DNA from: Wenyingzhuangia sp039768865
Lineage (GTDB): Bacteria > Bacteroidota > Bacteroidia > Flavobacteriales > Flavobacteriaceae
Reading direction: 5' to 3' (one strand)
Length of the DNA stretch: 42,582 nt
NCBI RefSeq assembly: GCF_039768865.1
Contig: NZ_JBDMZQ010000116.1
A model generated the notes under the pieces. It saw only the letters and a program-made list of their open reading frames with translations, did no database searches and was not told the DNA's origin. The translations under genes were made by a program, and so were the position numbers. Positions 8,886-18,442 of the stretch are shown here, piece after piece. Each line of letters starts with the position of its first letter. Positions within the stretch are counted from its first letter, which is position 1.

Positions 8886-11441
8886 CTAGTAAAGCAACTT
8901 TGTAACTGTATTGTTTAGCTTTAATATGTACATTCCTCTTTTGTGGGCCGAAAGGTCTATGGCACCTCCCTTACCCTCCATTACCTTTCTCCCAGAGATA
9001 GAGTATACTACCCAATCTGGAGAGATCTGCGTGTCTATTTTGAAAATCCCAACACTACTTGGATTTGGGTATACCTTTGTCTTGTTGAAAGTCTGCTCAC
9101 CAAATGACAAATCAATACCAGAAAAAACTGCTTTAATATTCATGTCAGACATTACATTCAACTCAATAGGATTCTGTGTACTAGAGATGTCCCCTTCCCA
9201 ACGATTGAATACCCATCCTTCATCTGCAATCGCATTTAAACTCAACTCTTGACCATTTAGTGCAATACCACTACTATAATTTAAAAGACCTTGACCCTCT
9301 TTGCTAAGGGTTACAGTGTGTGTCATTGCATTTATAGGAACAAATTCTATTTTATCAAAAACAATACTTCCAGAGCTAAAATTATTATAAAATTTAAATT
9401 CAGTGATTGTACCTGTCCATAATCCCCAGTTCATTAAATCAAAATCTATGGTATGCCATTGGTTATCATTAGGTACCGTTTCTTTTTTTCTTCCAGACGC
9501 AAAACTTGAACCTGGTACATTTGGCAACATTTGTATGTCTGGTTTGTCTGTACTATTTTTTACTATAATTCTTAAAGTACCATATAAACTAGCTTTCATA
9601 TTTAGATCAGTTATCGCTAACATAGGCCAAGAAACATCAGAAGAAAAATCCACACTTAATTGATCATTTTCTGCATTTATTGTCATCCCATTTTTAACCG
9701 CAGACCAAGCGGAAAAATTTTCCGTTGTTGACCAAACATAAGATGATGGAGCAATGGCTTTTACGAAAGTTGCTTCTGGTCTAAATTCAAATTTTTCAAA
9801 AGCAAAAGACCCAATTTCAGTTGATATTTTAACTTCAGATCCGGGGTTACCATCATTTCTCTCTTTAGTAACTAGACTTTGCCATGCTGTAAATTGGTGA
9901 GGATTTGGGTTTATATAATTTAAATATGCAGCATAGCCCTCTTCTGTTAAGGTTCGATCTGGCGCTCCTTTTTCATCAAAACCACTCATTACATAGTTTG
10001 AATTATTGATTAAAAAATTTTGGAGCTTGTTATGCTCTTTTCCATAAGATTTACTCCTATAGTACAATGTTGTGCCCACAGGTAAATTTGTAGTAAACGA
10101 AACTTCTACAGTTTCATTGGCTTTATAGCCTAAAGAACTACTATTGTAATTATAGATTAACACATCATACGCCTCTTCGGATTCATTTTTAGCAAAGATG
10201 GCATCCAACTCGTTTGTTGATGTATTAGGATTCCCTGAAATACTCGTTTCATATCGAAGCAAACCTTGCATTGCATCTAATTCTTTTATGGCATCAGGGT
10301 TATCACTTCCTGTTCTGTTTCCCCATCTGTAAATAAATTCTAAACCTTTCTCTTTGTTTTTATAAAAGGTATTTGAAAAAATCAGCTCTACGATTTCTCT
10401 ATGTGAAGTTTCGCACCCAACTGTTCCTTTATCATCTGCCCCATTCATAGTCGTTACAGTTTTATACTCCATAATATCTATGGTTGTTTCAGGATTCCAT
10501 TTAGGATTATTTATAAGAGGTGCAAAATTTTTGGCGTATTTACCGTTCATATCTCTTAGACCTCCATTCCCAATCACAATATAATCAGACAATCCCCAAA
10601 AATCACACTTGATATTGTTCGCATCATTATAATCAATAAGCCCATCTATAAAAGAGGCATAAGGTTCTCCTTTATAATTTAGAATCGTCCCATTTTTATA
10701 TAAAAATCCTGGATTTCTAGTATGCAATCCAACCTTTGCGTTAGGCAAAACAGTTCTTACTGCCCTTTCTGTGTTTGCAAAGTGTTCTATGAAATCTTGT
10801 TTGGTACCAAACCAATGATCAGGGGTCTCTATTTCAGAACCGACTCTAAAACGCCACGACAAAACTTTTTGTTCTCCATAGGTTTCAACCAATTTTATCA
10901 TTAATGCCTTTATAAATTCATGATAAGCTTCCTTATCTGCTGGTGGCAATGAATTTCCATAAATAGATATCTTCTCATCCTCACGAAAATTCACATTATC
11001 TCTTGTCCCTTCTGGAATAAAATTATAACCATGCTGAAACGCCCATGGAGGCTGATCTAATGCAATTTGTAAAATTTCAGTATGTGAACTAACAACTTTA
11101 TCAAGTCGTTCTATCAATGGATCCCACCTATACACGTATTGATTGTTGATAGAATCATATAGACAAGGGTCAAAATCTAAATCTTTTTGATTTACTCCAT
11201 TTACAGTTTTTTTTATCCCCCCAATCATTCTAACAATGTTCATTTTAAGTCCTGGACGAATATTAGATCCATATCTTGGACTTATTCTGTTAGCAGTACT
11301 CCATACATTGTGAATAGGAAGTTTTTCATCACTTTCACTTGTGAAATCAGTAGACAATTCGACCTGACCATAACAGATATTTAAAACTGTTAGAGAGAGA
11401 AAAATCAAAACATAAAATTTTAAAAAAAATAGTTTTTTCAT
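8886..11441 (-). CDS. Secreted GH39-like glycoside hydrolase with CBM-like, InlB-like and T9SS domains
   Basis: An 851-residue multidomain protein. Seen: signal peptide (cleavage near CYGQ), then a clan GH-A-like barrel (about 30-420) with SWRFRVGSEIETPDHW (candidate acid/base Glu203) and TIDIMEYKTV (candidate nucleophile Glu325), a GH39-like arrangement. It differs in reading 'GSE' rather than 'NE'. Next come a galactose-binding-like domain (about 545-705, ending GSIVFDKIEFVP), a divergent InlB-type repeat (GWVFNRWEGDIS, about 705-775) and a T9SS sorting domain (KVYPNPSSVG to the end). First gene of a unit, with the tandem operator upstream. GH39 enzymes occur in known ulvan loci. The substrate is not determined. 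Confidence 0.78.
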   Translation of the reverse strand: MKKLFFLKFYVLIFLSLTVLNICYGQVELSTDFTSESDEKLPIHNVWSTANRISPRYGSNIRPGLKMNIVRMIGGIKKTVNGVNQKDLDFDPCLYDSINNQYVYRWDPLIERLDKVVSSHTEILQIALDQPPWAFQHGYNFIPEGTRDNVNFREDEKISIYGNSLPPADKEAYHEFIKALMIKLVETYGEQKVLSWRFRVGSEIETPDHWFGTKQDFIEHFANTERAVRTVLPNAKVGLHTRNPGFLYKNGTILNYKGEPYASFIDGLIDYNDANNIKCDFWGLSDYIVIGNGGLRDMNGKYAKNFAPLINNPKWNPETTIDIMEYKTVTTMNGADDKGTVGCETSHREIVELIFSNTFYKNKEKGLEFIYRWGNRTGSDNPDAIKELDAMQGLLRYETSISGNPNTSTNELDAIFAKNESEEAYDVLIYNYNSSSLGYKANETVEVSFTTNLPVGTTLYYRSKSYGKEHNKLQNFLINNSNYVMSGFDEKGAPDRTLTEEGYAAYLNYINPNPHQFTAWQSLVTKERNDGNPGSEVKISTEIGSFAFEKFEFRPEATFVKAIAPSSYVWSTTENFSAWSAVKNGMTINAENDQLSVDFSSDVSWPMLAITDLNMKASLYGTLRIIVKNSTDKPDIQMLPNVPGSSFASGRKKETVPNDNQWHTIDFDLMNWGLWTGTITEFKFYNNFSSGSIVFDKIEFVPINAMTHTVTLSKEGQGLLNYSSGIALNGQELSLNAIADEGWVFNRWEGDISSTQNPIELNVMSDMNIKAVFSGIDLSFGEQTFNKTKVYPNPSSVGIFKIDTQISPDWVVYSISGRKVMEGKGGAIDLSAHKRGMYILKLNNTVTKLLY

Positions 11442-11470
11442 GCTCTATTGTGTGAGTGTTTTTGGTTATT

Positions 11471-11515
11471 AAAATTGATTTTTTACATAAGTTTTATCAT
11501 CCTGTGGTATCCTGT
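11471..11515 (-). promoter_or_regulatory. Promoter with perfect tandem operator, upstream of the GH39-like gene
   Basis: Read on the minus strand: ACAGGAT-ACC-ACAGGAT (11515-11499), two identical heptamers exactly 10 bp apart. A 20-base spacer follows, then TCAATTTT (11478-11471), a weak -7-like box 29 bp before the ATG at 11441. The same TCAATTTT lies at the same 20-base spacing in front of the gene at 42169. The remaining 144 bp, to the end of rhaT, shows no terminator or other feature I can support. Confidence 0.65.
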
Positions 11516-11659
11516 ATAAAACAACGTAAAAGAATGGTATTTAAGACTTGTAATATCTAAAAAATTTCATCAAGATTGTTTTTTTAGTTCTTAAACGGAC
11601 GATGATCATATGGGTGTTGGGTTCAACAATATTAATTGAATCTTATGAATTTTATAGGG

Positions 11660-12712
11660 CTACAAAGAACTCCCAATACCAACCAAAACCACTGATAAAA
11701 TTATCGCCGCTATTCCTAAAATAATAGTTCCTCTTGCTTTTTTTGTAACACCGTTCCATTCTTTTCGGTATATACCCCACAAATTGGCTGTTAAGAGAAT
11801 GGTTGACATGTGTAAAATCCATGAGCTCGCCCCGTTACCTAATTTACTTTCACCCATACCGTAAAAAAAGAATTGTAAAAACCAGATGGTCCCTGCTAAA
11901 GTGGAAAACAGTATATTATTCCTTATGGGGGTCGCTGTGTTCGTAAAATCTTTGTAGGATTTATTTTGAATACTCAATACGGTCGTCCAAATTAAATTGG
12001 TAGTTAGCCCCCCCCATAGAATAACGACAAAGGTTACATTATTGGCAAATAAATGATCATACCCCTCGGCAATAGCTGCATCTGCTAAAGGTTTACCCGC
12101 TTCTATTCCAAAACTAAAAAACGAGCTTAAGATCCCTGATAGCACAGCTACAAATAAGCCCTTCACTAAATTAAACTCTTGAACACTTTTCTTCTTTTCT
12201 TCATCAGATAGTTCTTTTTCTTTCATCATACCTGCCTTACCCGATAGCGCAATACCAATAAGACAAACCAAAACACCAAGCAATACTACTTGTCCTCCAG
12301 TTGAAGATAACATTTCTGTAAACGAAGTTTTGCCTTCTTGCGGATTATAATTATAGTATACTGAAGGTACTATTGCTCCAAATGCCGAACAAAATCCTAA
12401 GACTACCGAATTCCCTAAAGACATCCCTAAATAACGAACACCCAAGCCATAAGACAAACCACCGACTCCCCAGAGCAAACCCATCAAAAAAGTAAAACCC
12501 AAAATAGTTATTGAACTTGAAGCAATGATTGCTACAAAACCAGGAACAGTAAGATACGCAGCAATAGGGGGTACAATCAACCAAGACATGACCCCACCGA
12601 CCATCCAGTAAGTTTCCCAAGACCAACCTTTTACTTTGTTAAAGGGCATATAAAAACTCCCTGCAGCAACTCCTCCTAATGAATGAAATAAAACTCCTAA
12701 TATTGTTTGCAT
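11660..12712 (-). CDS. rhaT: L-rhamnose/proton symporter RhaT
   Basis: A 350-residue inner-membrane transporter that imports L-rhamnose with H+. It is recognisable along its whole length as RhaT: the N-terminal FYMPFNKVKGWSWETYW, then WGVGGLSYGLGVRYLGMSLG, EFNLVKGLFVAVLSGI, and WFLQFFFYGMGESK with SWILHMS. About ten hydrophobic segments are visible. E. coli RhaT is 344 residues, so the length is normal. It lies 53 bp after heparinase-like lyase 1 and is probably co-transcribed with it. Its presence is strong evidence that the glycan degraded by this locus contains rhamnose. The usual rhamnose isomerase, kinase and aldolase genes are not in the window. Confidence 0.97.
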   Translation of the reverse strand: MQTILGVLFHSLGGVAAGSFYMPFNKVKGWSWETYWMVGGVMSWLIVPPIAAYLTVPGFVAIIASSSITILGFTFLMGLLWGVGGLSYGLGVRYLGMSLGNSVVLGFCSAFGAIVPSVYYNYNPQEGKTSFTEMLSSTGGQVVLLGVLVCLIGIALSGKAGMMKEKELSDEEKKKSVQEFNLVKGLFVAVLSGILSSFFSFGIEAGKPLADAAIAEGYDHLFANNVTFVVILWGGLTTNLIWTTVLSIQNKSYKDFTNTATPIRNNILFSTLAGTIWFLQFFFYGMGESKLGNGASSWILHMSTILLTANLWGIYRKEWNGVTKKARGTIILGIAAIILSVVLVGIGSSL

Positions 12713-12765
12713 GATTTTTTAACTTAAATTTTTTATGATTGATAAAAGCGTATTCCTCTTTTAAA

Positions 12766-15700
12766 CTAGTTTTTGATGGTTTTAAAGTAAATGGGATTTT
12801 CTAAATTTAATTTTATGAAATAGACTCCTTTTTCTAAATCACTCAACTCTAAATCAATCTTTCTATCTTGAACCGCTTTACTTTCTGCTTTAACTAATTG
12901 TGAATGAATATTGTACACTTCTAAATTAATACTATTATGTAGAGAAAGCAGTTCAATATTTATTTTTCCACTAGTTGGATTCGGATAAATGTAAACACGA
13001 TCTTTCAAATTAATTTCTTCTGTTGAAAGTTCATAATTCAGGCTATATTCTATAAATGCTTTATGATCAGCACCACCGTGAATTGTTCGATCTTTGAACG
13101 TGAGTTGCTGTCCTTTTCCTATATAAAGAGAAACATCGGTTTTAGCTGTCTTTACTTCTGTACGAACTATAGCAAATCTTCCTGTGAAATTGATATCTAA
13201 GTCGGCCAAACTTACAGATAAGTTGTCGTATTCATTTGATATTATATAGTCTATAATTTCTTGTCCACTAACCATAGAAACAACCTTGACCCCAACAAAT
13301 TTTCCACGATCATAAATATATTCTGTACTACTAATAGTGCTTTTCGAACTTCCTGAAGGCTCATAAATAACTACAAAAGGTTCGTCCCAAGCTTCTCCAT
13401 ACTTTCTCATGATAAACATTTGGGTGTCTTTATTGTCATAGCCATTACTTACCTCTTTAGATGGTGGTGCTAAAGCAGAACTATATTCTTTATCTATACC
13501 ACCAGGAACACTGACATGTAAGTAGTCGTTTGTTGTTTGTAAATCAAATCTAGTTATAACGGCATCACTTGTAAGTGCTGAAGTTTTTGCATCAGAAAAC
13601 CATCTCCATCCTGGTTGCTTTCTATCATCTCCAACATCATTTTGATACCTGTTCGGTGTTTCTGATAAAGCAAGTGGAGCTCCTCCAGAATGTATTTGCA
13701 TCACATCTCCTAAACCATGAAATAAGTAATCATGAAAATCATTTGTAACATTAGAAGTAGATCTAAAAATATCAACATAATATCCCGTTGTAGGACTTGT
13801 TCTAATAATGCTATTGGTACGCTGTTGATCTAAATCGTTTTGATTATCGTCTAAAAACTGAGTTGAGAAACTAAAACTTTCTGCAATGGGATCTGCATAC
13901 TCAGCTGGTTCACTAGCTTCTAAAACAATTGGGTCTACAATATTTTGCCAGGTACTGTTTCCATTTGTTTTGGGACCTCTGGAAGAGGTCCCATTTACAA
14001 TAATTGTATTGTGTGCAGCATAAGACACAGCATATTGTTCATGAATCTCTGTACCATAGGTGCTCTTTCCATAATCGGGTCCAATCACATAACCTGCGCC
14101 GTAAATCTCCATGTCTAATCCTGTTGCGTGTGTATGCACATACGTACCGCCACCGGTATAATACATTAAGCCATTTTTTTCGTCATTGACTCCAGAATAA
14201 TTGCGTTGCATCACCACACCTGCATGCGAAGCTTTTACCGTGCTATATTGAGGTTCTCCAGTGTCACTTATAGAAGCGTCTATATCGACTCCCCAAAGCA
14301 ATTGCAATGGATTGTTCCATTCTAACCTTTGATTTTCAATTATAGGATGGTACCCCCCTTCTTTTGCATAAATCTTTTTGAGCGTAGAAGCTGCTCTTTC
14401 TTTTAATTCTGAATCGTCCTTTTTATCTGCAATCTTTAGAATACTTCTAAACATATGTGCATGGTCAACAAAATTTCGACGGGTGTCACCGTAAGCCAAG
14501 GTAGCTCCATTTGGATATAAAAAGTTTTCATAAATAAATAGACTCTCCAAAAGATCTTTGTTGTTGTCAACGATATTAAGTTCAGGCTTGTAACGATCAA
14601 TAACATTCATTAATTGAATGAACAAGGCGTGTGTAAACTTTCCATACCCAGCAGATTCTGGCCAAAGGCGATCTTCTGGACTAAACCTATCTAGCATCCA
14701 ATTTACACCTGGCTGGTTACTGTTTGCAGCACCATTCATTAATAAATCAAAGTAACCTTCTCTAGTCACATCATCTTCCATACACAAAACACTGTACAAT
14801 GCCCCAGGCAATTCTAAAACCGGATGATTCGAGCCGTTCCCCCCTATTTGAATGACATTATCAGCCATAACTTCAAAAGCTTTTTGAGAGGTTTCAAAAT
14901 CAAAAACTACTTGACTTTCACTGGCTAAATCAAATACTGTTTTCCCCGATTTAGAAATAAAGGGTTGGACAAAATCATAAATCATCGCCACCCTAGGGAA
15001 CAGTTCTCTAGGTGGAATCAAATGATTAAAACTCCCTAAATAAAATTCAAAATCTACATTTTGCACACTGATTAACTTCACATATTGGTGTAATATATCC
15101 GCAGCTATTTGAGCGTATTTTTCATTTTTTGTTAAATAGTATAAGATGGCGCATTCTGCACCTACATTAAGACATGTTCTATGCATTGTTCTATCTCCAG
15201 GGATAGGGGGTATTAATGACGTTTCGTTAGCAGGATTATTTGCATGATTATTTAACCTTGAACTATGACGCTGTTGTAACTGTGTAAACAAACTATTTGC
15301 CCAACTGTAATTAGATATATTATCTAATATACCCTGTCTATCTAATGGAGAAACCCAAATATGTGGATGAACCAAAGATTGTGTTGCTAGTGCAGGTGAA
15401 TAATCATATAAAAAATCTTTAAATTCGAAATTATCAAAATCTAATGTTGCCATCGGTAAAAATGAATTGTATTGCATTTTAAAACTCGCAAAATTAAGAT
15501 CTGGTTTTCTTGCAGAAACTTCATCAAAAACCTTTGTATTTCCTACCCAAATTTCCCACTTATCATTAGCTATACTTTCCGAAGTTGCATTTGGAGCAAC
15601 ATAGGTTTGCGTGCTTCCAGTATTGTTTGCAACAAAAGTAATAGTTTGCATTCCCGAAAACTCTGTACTGACAGTTCCATTCGGCTCTATTGTTAAAAAA

Positions 15701-16137
15701 AAGTTGCCATCAGTAGCACTAATATTTAACCCAAAAGCACAAAATGAGGAATTAATTGATGCGCCCTGCGCATTATAACTAGGTCCAAAATAAAATGGAA
15801 TATTTCTGCGATCATCCGGATGATTTGGGTCATTATTAGTAACCTCAAAATCAAATTTCAGTTGAATGAAAGTAGGCTCTGGTGTCAACTCGGGATTTGG
15901 TGATCGGAAAAAATATGACGACCCAGTTGCCGTTTTACGAAACCTTAATCTTACGTTTGTAATACTTGTAGTAACTTCAGAACTATTACTAATCTGACTA
16001 AAACTGTATAGGTCCGGCGAAAGACTTGCATAATCAGAAGTAGCATTGGAAGCCTCAAAATCTTGGGTAAATATTTGAGCATTCAATGAGAATGAAACAC
16101 ATAGTAAGATTGAAATAAACAAGAGTTTTTTTTGCAT
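12766..16137 (-). CDS. Heparinase II/III-like polysaccharide lyase 1, T9SS-secreted
   Basis: 1123 residues from the ATG at 16137. The longer reading to 16188 puts 17 polar residues before the signal peptide MQKKLLFISILLCVSFSLNAQ, and it would leave the operator only 9 bp from the start instead of 60. Seen: an N-terminal beta domain (about 20-250, FDFDNFEF-type closing strand), an alpha/alpha toroid with SNHPVLELPG (Asn437-His438) and PESAGYGKF (Tyr498), then a beta-sandwich half with HTHATGLDMEIYG (His670) and AAHNTIIVNG. A T9SS tail (YIYPNPTSGK) ends the protein. The Asn-His/Tyr/His arrangement is that of exolytic heparinase II/III-like lyases such as PL17, and PL40 ulvan lyases share this fold as far as I recall. 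Likely role: beta-elimination of uronic-acid linkages outside the cell. Confidence 0.85.
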   Translation of the reverse strand: MQKKLLFISILLCVSFSLNAQIFTQDFEASNATSDYASLSPDLYSFSQISNSSEVTTSITNVRLRFRKTATGSSYFFRSPNPELTPEPTFIQLKFDFEVTNNDPNHPDDRRNIPFYFGPSYNAQGASINSSFCAFGLNISATDGNFFLTIEPNGTVSTEFSGMQTITFVANNTGSTQTYVAPNATSESIANDKWEIWVGNTKVFDEVSARKPDLNFASFKMQYNSFLPMATLDFDNFEFKDFLYDYSPALATQSLVHPHIWVSPLDRQGILDNISNYSWANSLFTQLQQRHSSRLNNHANNPANETSLIPPIPGDRTMHRTCLNVGAECAILYYLTKNEKYAQIAADILHQYVKLISVQNVDFEFYLGSFNHLIPPRELFPRVAMIYDFVQPFISKSGKTVFDLASESQVVFDFETSQKAFEVMADNVIQIGGNGSNHPVLELPGALYSVLCMEDDVTREGYFDLLMNGAANSNQPGVNWMLDRFSPEDRLWPESAGYGKFTHALFIQLMNVIDRYKPELNIVDNNKDLLESLFIYENFLYPNGATLAYGDTRRNFVDHAHMFRSILKIADKKDDSELKERAASTLKKIYAKEGGYHPIIENQRLEWNNPLQLLWGVDIDASISDTGEPQYSTVKASHAGVVMQRNYSGVNDEKNGLMYYTGGGTYVHTHATGLDMEIYGAGYVIGPDYGKSTYGTEIHEQYAVSYAAHNTIIVNGTSSRGPKTNGNSTWQNIVDPIVLEASEPAEYADPIAESFSFSTQFLDDNQNDLDQQRTNSIIRTSPTTGYYVDIFRSTSNVTNDFHDYLFHGLGDVMQIHSGGAPLALSETPNRYQNDVGDDRKQPGWRWFSDAKTSALTSDAVITRFDLQTTNDYLHVSVPGGIDKEYSSALAPPSKEVSNGYDNKDTQMFIMRKYGEAWDEPFVVIYEPSGSSKSTISSTEYIYDRGKFVGVKVVSMVSGQEIIDYIISNEYDNLSVSLADLDINFTGRFAIVRTEVKTAKTDVSLYIGKGQQLTFKDRTIHGGADHKAFIEYSLNYELSTEEINLKDRVYIYPNPTSGKINIELLSLHNSINLEVYNIHSQLVKAESKAVQDRKIDLELSDLEKGVYFIKLNLENPIYFKTIKN

Positions 16138-16167
16138 TTTTAATATATTATCTTCAGATGTTTTTTT

Positions 16168-16213
16168 TAATACTACCATCTTTTTCAATCGATATTATCC
16201 TGTAGAATATTAC
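16168..16213 (-). promoter_or_regulatory. Promoter with half-conserved tandem operator, upstream of heparinase-like lyase 1
   Basis: Read on the minus strand: GTAATAT-TCT-ACAGGAT (16213-16197). The gene-proximal heptamer is perfect and the distal one degenerate. TAGTATTA (16175-16168) lies 21 bases further on, a weak -7 match. The geometry fits the other sites only if translation starts at 16137. The rest of the gap to 16340 holds nothing recognisable. Confidence 0.5.
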
Positions 16214-16340
16214 TATATCTCTAACTATAAACACTTTAAGTTTTATTATTTCTAGCTATTCAGTTTCCATATTGACTAGTTTAAGTTTGATTCCAACTTT
16301 ATCAAACCTCATCGGTATAGACACAGCAACTATTATCAAC

Positions 16341-17993
16341 CTAAATTTTTATTAATATTTTAGTAATTCTAGACTGAATTTTCAAAAAATACATTCCTTT
16401 GCTGCATGAGGATAAATCTATTTTACTATCAAAACCACTTGCAACTAACCTCCCTGTTGCGTTATATACTTTATAGGCTTGTTTTTCGTGTAAATAGAAA
16501 ACTCCACTTTCACTTGGATTAGGAAAAACATCAACCTGTTGTTTTTCTATCTCATGAACAGACAACTGCGCATTCTCTTTTAACGTAATAATGCTTATGG
16601 ATAATGGAGGAAGTAAAACATCACCTGTACCGTCTTTGATTAAATTTGTGGGATCAGCATCTATATCAATATTTGCAACTGGCCCAAGTTCATCAAAGAC
16701 CAAAGCCTTGTGAATAAATCCTTTACTAAAAATCTCTCCATTAAATGTAAGTTTAAAATCGGCTGGTTTATTAGCTAAATTAACCGCTATAATTTTCTTA
16801 ACACCATTCTTTTGTACCATCCGTGCATTGACAGCATTCAACGCAGAAGTTAACGGTGTAGAGATTAGGGTTGAGCTTAGCATTTCTCCATCCATAAAGA
16901 CATCGCTTAACATTTCATATACCGACAAATACCCTCTTTTTTTTAGTGGATATACAGGTCTTCGATTATTTACCAAAACCATTGGGTTTAAACTCTTATT
17001 AAATATAAACCAATTGGCTCGATCGTAGATCTCTTGATTTTCGGACATGTAAAGATAAACATCTGCCATACCCAAACATGCAGCAGAATTTACTTCCGCA
17101 TTTGAGTTAGCCGAAACACCCCATTCAGTCATCCATATAGGCTTATTTCCTGCATGACTTCTTATCCATTTTACATCATTATCCAAAACATTTCTTGAAG
17201 TTAACAATTGACTGTAGGCCGTATTACTCTCTCCAGGTATATCAGGATCTCCTCCCATGTATTTATGAAGGGATATTGCATCGTAATAATTCTTGTCTGC
17301 TACAATCGTTTTATTGTAGTTTTCATGTGACCTTCTCCAACTCAACGGAATAGAAACTCTTACTTCTGGAAAACGTGTATGAAGTGCATTGGCTACAGAA
17401 ATAGCTCTATTTCGAAAATCTAGTTCTGTTATGGTTTGGTTAGATCGTTGAGATTTCCAAAAATGCTCATTTCCAAGCTCAATGTCCTTGACTTCTAGAC
17501 CTAACAAAAAATCTTTTTCTGCTCTTTTTACACAACTTTCAGCATCGTCAAAGTTCATAGAGTATGTCCACATCATATGATAACCTCTACCGTATTTTTC
17601 TTGTTTCTCTTTATTGAGTACTGCTATCTCATTAATATGTCCTTTAATTTTGGCTGCATAGACATCTATCGTAGATTCAAATTGCTTATTGTCATAACTA
17701 TCATTCTGATAACCATCAGTTTGCCACTTATAAAAATTAGCCCATAAACCATGCGGAAAACGGATACTAACAGGATTGAATTTTCTTATAAAATCTTTTT
17801 CTTGTTCTGTTTTAAAATATTCAACATTATAACCAAGTAGTTGATTCTTAAATGATTCTTTCGCTAATGAATCCACATCCATTGTAACAGATATCTTATT
17901 AGGTAAAGAAAAAGGATAATTCTGAGCTGTTGTTGATACCCAAATACAATAAAATAAACTTGCTAGAAAAAAAGCCTTTGAGTTATGTTTCAT
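16341..17993 (-). CDS. GH39/GH51-like clan GH-A glycoside hydrolase, T9SS-secreted
   Basis: 550 residues from the ATG at 17993. An upstream in-frame ATG at 18032 adds 13 residues that are out-of-frame SDR remnant and would bury the signal peptide MKHNSKAFFLASLFYCIWVS. Seen: a barrel-type domain (about 25-400) with IRFPHGLWANFYKW, the acid/base motif DIELGNEHFW (Glu176), SLHKYMGG, and the nucleophile motif WMTEWGVS (Glu290). A small beta domain and a T9SS sorting domain (VFPNPSESGVF ... KILIKI) follow. The 'GNE ... TEWG' pair is typical of clan GH-A retaining enzymes such as GH39, GH51 and GH79. The exact family and sugar are undecided. The gene overlaps the truncated SDR by 11 bp. Confidence 0.8.
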   Translation of the reverse strand: MKHNSKAFFLASLFYCIWVSTTAQNYPFSLPNKISVTMDVDSLAKESFKNQLLGYNVEYFKTEQEKDFIRKFNPVSIRFPHGLWANFYKWQTDGYQNDSYDNKQFESTIDVYAAKIKGHINEIAVLNKEKQEKYGRGYHMMWTYSMNFDDAESCVKRAEKDFLLGLEVKDIELGNEHFWKSQRSNQTITELDFRNRAISVANALHTRFPEVRVSIPLSWRRSHENYNKTIVADKNYYDAISLHKYMGGDPDIPGESNTAYSQLLTSRNVLDNDVKWIRSHAGNKPIWMTEWGVSANSNAEVNSAACLGMADVYLYMSENQEIYDRANWFIFNKSLNPMVLVNNRRPVYPLKKRGYLSVYEMLSDVFMDGEMLSSTLISTPLTSALNAVNARMVQKNGVKKIIAVNLANKPADFKLTFNGEIFSKGFIHKALVFDELGPVANIDIDADPTNLIKDGTGDVLLPPLSISIITLKENAQLSVHEIEKQQVDVFPNPSESGVFYLHEKQAYKVYNATGRLVASGFDSKIDLSSCSKGMYFLKIQSRITKILIKI

Positions 17994-18321
17994 AATGATT
18001 AATTTTTGTTCTATCGGTTGTATCAACTGCATTCTTTTTCAAATGTGTTCCTGCACAATTTACTAATACATCGAGAGCTCCAAAATCTTTTTCAATTTTT
18101 TGAACGAATGCTGGTATCTCTTCTAAATTAGAAACATCAAAGGATAGATACTTACATTGTTTACCTAACATATTTTTAGCATTAATGAGTTTTTCCTCAT
18201 TTCTGCCCACTATTAGGACCTCAGCACCAGCCTGAACAAATGTTTTAGCAATACCAAATCCAATGCCACTTCCACCACCTGTAACTAATGCTTTTTTCCC
18301 TTCTAATCTAAATGCGTTCAT
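17983..18321 (-). pseudogene. Truncated short-chain dehydrogenase/reductase (N-terminal fragment)
   Basis: Encodes about 112 residues of an SDR oxidoreductase. Present are MNAFRLEGKKALVTGGGSGI (Rossmann glycine motif TGGGSGIG), the helix and strand to IVGRNEEKL, SFDVSN, and the NAG-type motif DVLVNCAGTHLKK. The reading then leaves the family at about VDTTD and stops after nine unrelated residues. The catalytic Ser, the Tyr-x-x-x-Lys and the whole C-terminal half, roughly 140 residues, are missing. The GH39-like gene starts inside its last codons, so this is a deletion/fusion scar and not a simple frameshift. The start at 18321 is chosen because the earlier ATG at 18399 adds 26 residues unlike any SDR. 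The intact ancestor was probably a sugar or ketouronate reductase of the pathway (inference). Confidence 0.85.
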
Positions 18322-18346
18322 TATATAAATCTTTAGTTGTACAAAA

Positions 18347-18354
18347 CAAAAATA
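18347..18354 (-). promoter_or_regulatory. Possible -7 box before the truncated SDR
   Basis: Read on the minus strand this is TATTTTTG, matching TAnnTTTG, 26 bp before the ATG at 18321. That distance is like the ones at the operator-bearing promoters (22-29 bp). No ACAGGAT-type site accompanies it and no clear -33 element was seen. If real, it would have belonged to the intact SDR and would now read into the GH39-like gene. Confidence 0.3.
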
Positions 18355-18442
18355 ACGACATTTGACAACGTAAAAGAACCCTTTCGTGCAAAAAAACAAC
18401 CTTATACGCTACTTGTTCTTGCCAATCAGAAAGTGTTTAAAG

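Noticed and set aside
12351..12626. A 91-codon minus-strand frame inside rhaT
   Set aside because: It is an alternative frame of the membrane-protein gene, rich in Cys, Phe and Trp with no family resemblance.
17994..18032. N-terminal extension of the GH39-like protein from the ATG at 18032
   Set aside because: The extra 13 residues come from SDR remnant DNA read in another frame and precede a complete signal peptide, so the ATG at 17993 is preferred.
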